DNA of 64,000 nt from Turnera subulata (taxonomy: Eukaryota; Streptophyta; Magnoliopsida; Malpighiales; Passifloraceae). This document shows positions 59,906 to 64,000 of this stretch, one piece after another. The notes beneath the pieces are model-generated. The model did no database searches and was not told where the DNA came from. It saw only the letters and a list, made by a program, of their open reading frames with translations. Both the position numbers and the translations under genes were made by a program. Numbering within the stretch: the first letter of the stretch is position 1; the number at the start of each line of letters is the position of its first letter. The stretch is taken from positions 85,313 to 149,312 of the forward strand of contig JAKUCV010004743.1 in the NCBI GenBank assembly GCA_028386065.3, written 5' to 3'.

Positions 59906-60619
59906 GTAAACACCCATGACTCTTTATTATTCTTTTTGTTCTCTCTGTAACTATTTTCTGTCATCAAGCCGCCACAGTGGTTAGAGGCGTGAAATTGAAT
60001 TGCTTGCTCTTGATTTTTCCCAAGGCAAAGTGAACCACACCGTCCACCTATGATCTTCAAAGTCCCACACCACCACTTTTATTGTTTAGATGGGGACAAT
60101 TACTCATCAACAATTCTAGCACCCATAACTTGTTTTAACATTCAAGGTGTTTTATTCATGCTGAGTTGCATTTTGTTTACTAGGTATTACTCAATCCAAA
60201 CATCCTTTTTTTTTTAGTCTTTGTCCGTCCCATATCTTTCACTCATCAGTAATCCTTTTTTATTTTTGTTTTCATAGTTTTTTTTAGAGAAGATTCACAA
60301 TTTATTTTTTTCCAGCGAATTTCTAAAATTTTTTTTCTCCAAAATCAGAAATCATTGGAATTAGCCAACTTGAAAACATACAGAAAGTTTCCTTCCTTGA
60401 GATTCAGCGGTCAGTATGGTCTAATTAATTTTGGAAATTACTTTAATTGTAATCTTTTTGGAATTGTTTAGAGGGGATAAGTTCATTGTCAAATTTCAAT
60501 GAAGGAGAAATTGGAAGAAGCTGATATATATGGATGGCAGGGTAGTAGAAAAGCAATTGTAATTAAAAGTTGTCACTATAATTATAAAGCATAATTAATT
60601 TTTTTTCAGAATTAACATG

Positions 60620-60889
60620 AAAAATTTTAAAACTCCATCCATCATGTGTAGAGCATGTATACCTCATAGAGAAAATTATGATGGGTATCTTTTTAAACAC
60701 TTTTAAAACTTATGATTATCAGAATAGAACTTCTAATCCTTAATAATCACTTTTTCAGAAATCTTAATAATCATGTTGAACACCTATATTTTTTATTAAT
60801 GTGTTTGACACTTGGTTTAATAAACAAGTAATTCAATTGTTATGTTTATTATCAATAACCCAGCTAAGTATCTTAGGAATATGAGAATT
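60620..60889 (+). repeat. Diverged direct repeat, copy 2
   Basis: See copy 1. After this copy the copia element starts; beyond the copia element AATCAGACTCCACAT (63349-63363) resumes the sequence that follows copy 1 (AATCGGACTCCACAT), so the copia element probably landed inside this copy. Confidence 0.5.
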
Positions 60890-61070
60890 AGTATTAGCAG
60901 ATCATTGTAACTAGGATATTATCATCTTAGGGTTAATCACTTAGGGTCCTTATCTTTATCCGTATTAGCTATATCTAGAGTTTCACTATAGATAACTACA
61001 TACCCTGTATTACTCAGTATATAATGGATATAGCAACACGTCTTGTGTGTGCTGAATTTAACCCTAAACA
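60890..61070 (+). repeat. Copia 5' LTR
   Basis: Begins AGTATTAGCAGATCATTG where the 3' LTR begins TGTATTAGTAGATCATGG. The two copies differ by small indels. No clear primer site follows. Confidence 0.75.
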
Positions 61071-61239
61071 CAAATTACACACAAAACCAACTAATCAAAC
61101 ATTTTTCATTAAGTCAGGAATAGATCTCCCCATTGAGTTTAGTGCTACTAGCTCGTCTAAAACTGGTAGTACTCTGCCAGCTGCTGTTCTGGCAAATCCC
61201 TCAGCACCAAATGACTCAGTGCAATCACTGAGCAATTTT

Positions 61240-62135
61240 CATCATGCTGTTTTTGTGAAATTGTCTCATACCAATTTTGTTTTTAGGAAGGCTCAAATTG
61301 AGCCCTATCTCGCTGGTCAAGGTCTTGTTGGCTATGTTACTGGGGACTTCCCCTGTCCAGCACCATCGGTGACAGGAGCAGATGGTGCTACTATGCATAA
61401 TCAAGCGTATTCCCATTGGATTCAACAAGATCAGGGTATACTTAGTAGTATAGCTCATCTTTGTCCGTTGAAGTTTTCCCGATTGTTGTTGGCACAACGA
61501 CTTTTAAGGATGTCTGGGATGCTTTAGAGACTTCTCTAGCCTCCTCTAATCAAGCTCGGCACATGGCAATCCTGCTCTTCAACAGATCACTCAAAATGTT
61601 GATGAACCTGTTTTGCACTATCTCAATCGTGCTAAACAATTTTTTGACGAGCTTGATGCCACTGGGCAGGCGATGACGGCTGTTGATTTTTAGATTAACA
61701 TTATTTCGGGTCTTCAGCCAGATCTAAAGACCTTTGCAACCATGGTTACAACCAGACCTCAGCCTTACTCCTTCTCCGAATTATAGGGTATGCTGATGAG
61801 CTATGAGTTTTTGCATCAGGATCCTCTCAAAACCATTTCTCTTAATCTGGTTACACCTGCACCCTGTGCTCCTGACTCTATCTCGTCTCCTTCTCCAACT
61901 GTCAATGTTGCTCAACGACAACCTTTTCAGCAGTCCAACAGGGGGGGAGAGGCAATCGTGGCCGAGGGCGTGGTAAGAATAATAATAATAATAATAATAA
62001 CAATTTCTCTCGTCAATTCTCTAATAATCAAAATTTCAGGCCTACTGATCAGAATCACCATCGCTGCCAAATTTGTAATAAGCTTGGACACACCGCCTCT
62101 GTGTGCTATCAGTGACATAATCCTTCTCCACCGAT
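61240..62135 (+). pseudogene. Copia gag, frameshifted
   Basis: Blocks in order across several frames: FVKLSHTNFVFRKAQIEPYL, GQGLVGYVTGDFPCP, AYSHWIQQDQ, then (other frame) VFPIVVGTTTFKDVWDALET, HYLNRAKQLFDELDATGQAM, LQPDLKTFATMV. A Gln/Asn-rich part and the CCHC knuckle CQICNKLGHTASVC (62065-62106) end it. These match the UBN2/retrotran-gag family of plant copia elements. A short AAT microsatellite lies near 61979-61999. Confidence 0.85.
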
Positions 62136-62154
62136 AAACACTATTTCTAGTCCT

Positions 62155-62720
62155 TACTCTATTCAGCAGTGGTTTCCTGATACAGGCACAAGTCATTATG
62201 TGACTCCGGATTCCAATCATCTTGCGCATTACTCTTACTATCCTGGTACTGAGTCTATTCAGGTTGGCAATGGTCAAGATCTGGCTATCACGGGCTCTGG
62301 TAACTTAACCTTCCCATCTTTTTCTCGTCCTTTGCACCTCCATAATGTTCTTCATGTTCCTACTATCAATAAATCTTTGTTGTCTGTTCAACAGTTTGCT
62401 AGGGATGATAAAGTTTTCTTTGAGTTTCATCCTGATACTTTCTTTCTTAAGGATCAGGACAGCCAGAAAATCATCCTTACAGGCAAGAGTAGTCATGGCC
62501 TTTATCAGTTTTCTCCACCTGTGGCTCCTCAGGCACTTTCTGTTGTTCGGGTTGAAGGGGATATTTGGCACCGGCGTCTTGGTAACCCATCTACACAAAT
62601 TTAGAATGTCATCTTTAAGCAATTAGGATTTCCTGCTTACAATAAAACTCAGTCGTGTTTTTCTTGTCCTTTGGGCAAGTCTTCTAGGCTGTATCTTCTT
62701 CTAGCTCTCATAGGGCTTTA
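62155..62720 (+). pseudogene. Copia protease and integrase start
   Basis: WFPDTGTSHYVTPDSNHLAH gives the aspartic protease DTG-S motif in its usual copia form (DSGAT/DTGAT-like). LHNVLHVPTINKSLLSVQQF follows. The GAG-pre-integrase block IWHRRLGNPS comes next, then a stop and part of the C-x2-C side (CFSCPLGKSS). The rest of the integrase is missing. Confidence 0.85.
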
Positions 62721-62869
62721 AAACCTTTGGAACTTGTTTTTAGTGATGTTTTTAAACTTACCATTTAAATACTAGACTTTGGCTTTTTCAACCGTTGTCT
62801 TCGGTTGCAGTCATGTTTTTTTCGGTTCAATCCTTGCTGCGAGAATTGTGCGTTTTTTTTTCTACTCCA

Positions 62870-63076
62870 ACCCTCTGGTGTGACAATTTAGGTGCCACTT
62901 ACCTGAGTCACAATCCAATTCAACATGCCAGTACCAAGCATGCTGAGCTGGACTACCATTTTGTTCGGGATCAGGTAGCTCAACAGAAACTTCAAATGAA
63001 ATTTGTCACAAGTGATGATCAACTTGCAGATATTCTTACTAAAGCCTTGTCCTCCACACGCTTCCGCCATTTATGA
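62870..63076 (+). pseudogene. Copia RNase H C-terminus
   Basis: Reads LWCDNLGATYLSHNPIQHAS, then TKHAELDYHFVRDQV and QLADILTKALSSTRF, the classic end of plant copia pol. It follows the deletion directly. Confidence 0.88.
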
Positions 63077-63124
63077 TCCAAACTGCACCTTTGTGCTACT
63101 AACGGTACAGTTAGTTTGTGCGGG

Positions 63125-63327
63125 TGTATTAGTAGATCATGGTAACTAGGATATTTATCATCTTAGGGTTAATCACTATCTTTATCCTTTCAGTATATGT
63201 ATTAGCTGTATCTGGAGTTTCACTATTGATGTACTATCTGTTTATCAGATGTAACTACATACCCTATATTACTCAGTATATAATGGATATAGCAACACGT
63301 CTTGTGTGTGCTGAATTTAACCCTACA
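63125..63327 (+). repeat. Copia 3' LTR
   Basis: Starts TGTATTAG after the PPT-like GTTTGTGCGGG and ends CCCTACA. Confidence 0.8.
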
Positions 63328-63552
63328 AACTTCTTGTTATATGTATTTAATCAGACTCCACATCCCAATCTATATGAATGATATTTTTTTTCCATCTATT
63401 TTGTTTTTTGAAAAAAAAAGAAAAAACAAGATTGAGTTAATATGGGTTATATTATTGGGCCCATATGTGAGTTAAATATGCACAGGGCATACATCAAAAG
63501 ATACTCGGTCACTACCACAACAATTTTTTTTTGTCAATCGCATATAAAAAAT

Positions 63553-63628
63553 GAAACGCCCTGACCTAAATTCACCCGACTAACAGTAATTACAGCAAAC
63601 AGTTCCACCACGTGGCCAGCATATTGTT
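63553..63628 (-). repeat. Chromovirus-like LTR end fragment
   Basis: On the minus strand it reads CCACGTGGTGGAACTGTTTG and ends GTCAGGGCGTTTCA. This resembles the end of the LTR at 6631 (CACGTGTTTACTGTG, GGGGCGTCTCA). It is probably a diverged relative, cut on its other side by the next element. Confidence 0.4.
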
Positions 63629-64000
63629 AGAACCTATGTCTTCATGGTTCACTTGTTACAGGTTTTGATAAATGACAAACCAAGATCATAACCAAGATGA
63701 AGCAAAAAGAAATCAAGCAAACAAGCACTCAACCAAAGTGATCAAGTACTCAAGTGAAGATATGATCAAGAGTTGAAGTGCAAAGAAGAGCAAGAGAAGT
63801 TAGTGTTAGTTATATGCCCAAAAGCCAATCTATGGATGATTGTAGTCATGTATATACATTGAGGTTATTCCAATAAATATGATTATGAGATAATTACTTG
63901 CACATATTTATAACCCTAGTTTATATATTTGATATATTCTTAAATGTCCCTAGTCGATTATTATTATGGACGGGTTGTAATAATAAATTAAGACTAGCGT
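63629..64000 (+). mobile_element. Possible LTR start of another element, running off the window
   Basis: TGTTAGAACCTATGTCTTCA begins abruptly inside the chromovirus-like fragment. A TG start with TGTTAGAAC is common for plant copia LTRs. No second LTR or coding content is in view, so the call rests on the terminus alone. Confidence 0.35.

Larger units (their letters stand above)
60890..63327 (+). mobile_element. Ty1/copia element, short LTRs, internally deleted
   Basis: Two short LTRs (60890-61070 and 63125-63327) share most of their sequence, ending GCTGAATTTAACCCTA. The internal region encodes gag with a CCHC knuckle, protease, and the integrase zinc-binding start. It then jumps to the C-terminus of RNase H: nearly all integrase and RT is deleted near 62700-62870. 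PPT-like AGTTTGTGCGGG precedes the 3' LTR. Total 2.4 kb against about 5 kb for intact relatives. Non-functional. Confidence 0.85.

Overview
The window is nuclear DNA of a flowering plant, most likely a eudicot. The evidence is intron-rich genes of plant-specific families (jasmonate-induced oxygenase, MYB-CC, Alfin-like PHD), AT-rich spacers, plant L1 LINEs, long-LTR chromoviruses, and Athila- and copia-type elements. I cannot place genus or species. The layout is a gene island of about 17 kb (15.7-32.9 kb) between transposon-rich flanks.

Left flank (1-9.4 kb). Bases 1-6631 are a non-autonomous Tekay/Del-like LTR retrotransposon whose 5' LTR is cut by the window edge. It has no sense-strand gag-pol but two antisense reading frames, one holding a LINE endonuclease-like segment. 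Its 3' LTR carries a complete 1.5-kb Mutator-like element with about 200-bp TIRs and a 10-bp target duplication; the GC-rich core looks like captured gene sequence (Pack-MULE-like). A 5'-truncated L1 remnant follows at 7.65-9.26 kb. From 9.4 to 15.7 kb I see only AT-rich spacer, apart from one tRNA-derived SINE near 12.4 kb.

Gene island. A JOX-type 2-oxoglutarate/Fe(II) dioxygenase (plus strand, 3 exons, 359 aa) has a TATA box and an upstream G-box. Three minus-strand genes follow: a MYB-CC transcription factor (6 exons, 250 aa), an Alfin-like PHD protein (5 exons, 238 aa) and a class B DnaJ/HSP40 co-chaperone (3 exons, 340 aa). Exon joins were set by GT-AG borders and protein continuity. The four genes sit side by side but share no obvious pathway.

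Right flank (33.3-57.9 kb) is a three-level nest. A near-complete L1 (33311-57869, 10-bp target duplication) was split within ORF2, just before RNase H, by a minus-strand chromovirus with about 3.6-kb LTRs (38800-57271). That chromovirus was split in turn by a plus-strand Athila-type element with about 1.5-kb LTRs (46013-53456, perfect 5-bp target duplication). All three carry stops, shifts or deletions. The order of events can be read from the nesting.

From 57.9 kb to the end: AT-rich spacer, a diverged direct repeat flanking an exon-like fragment, an internally deleted short-LTR copia element (60890-63327), a fragment of another chromovirus-like LTR, and probably the start of a further LTR element that runs off the window.
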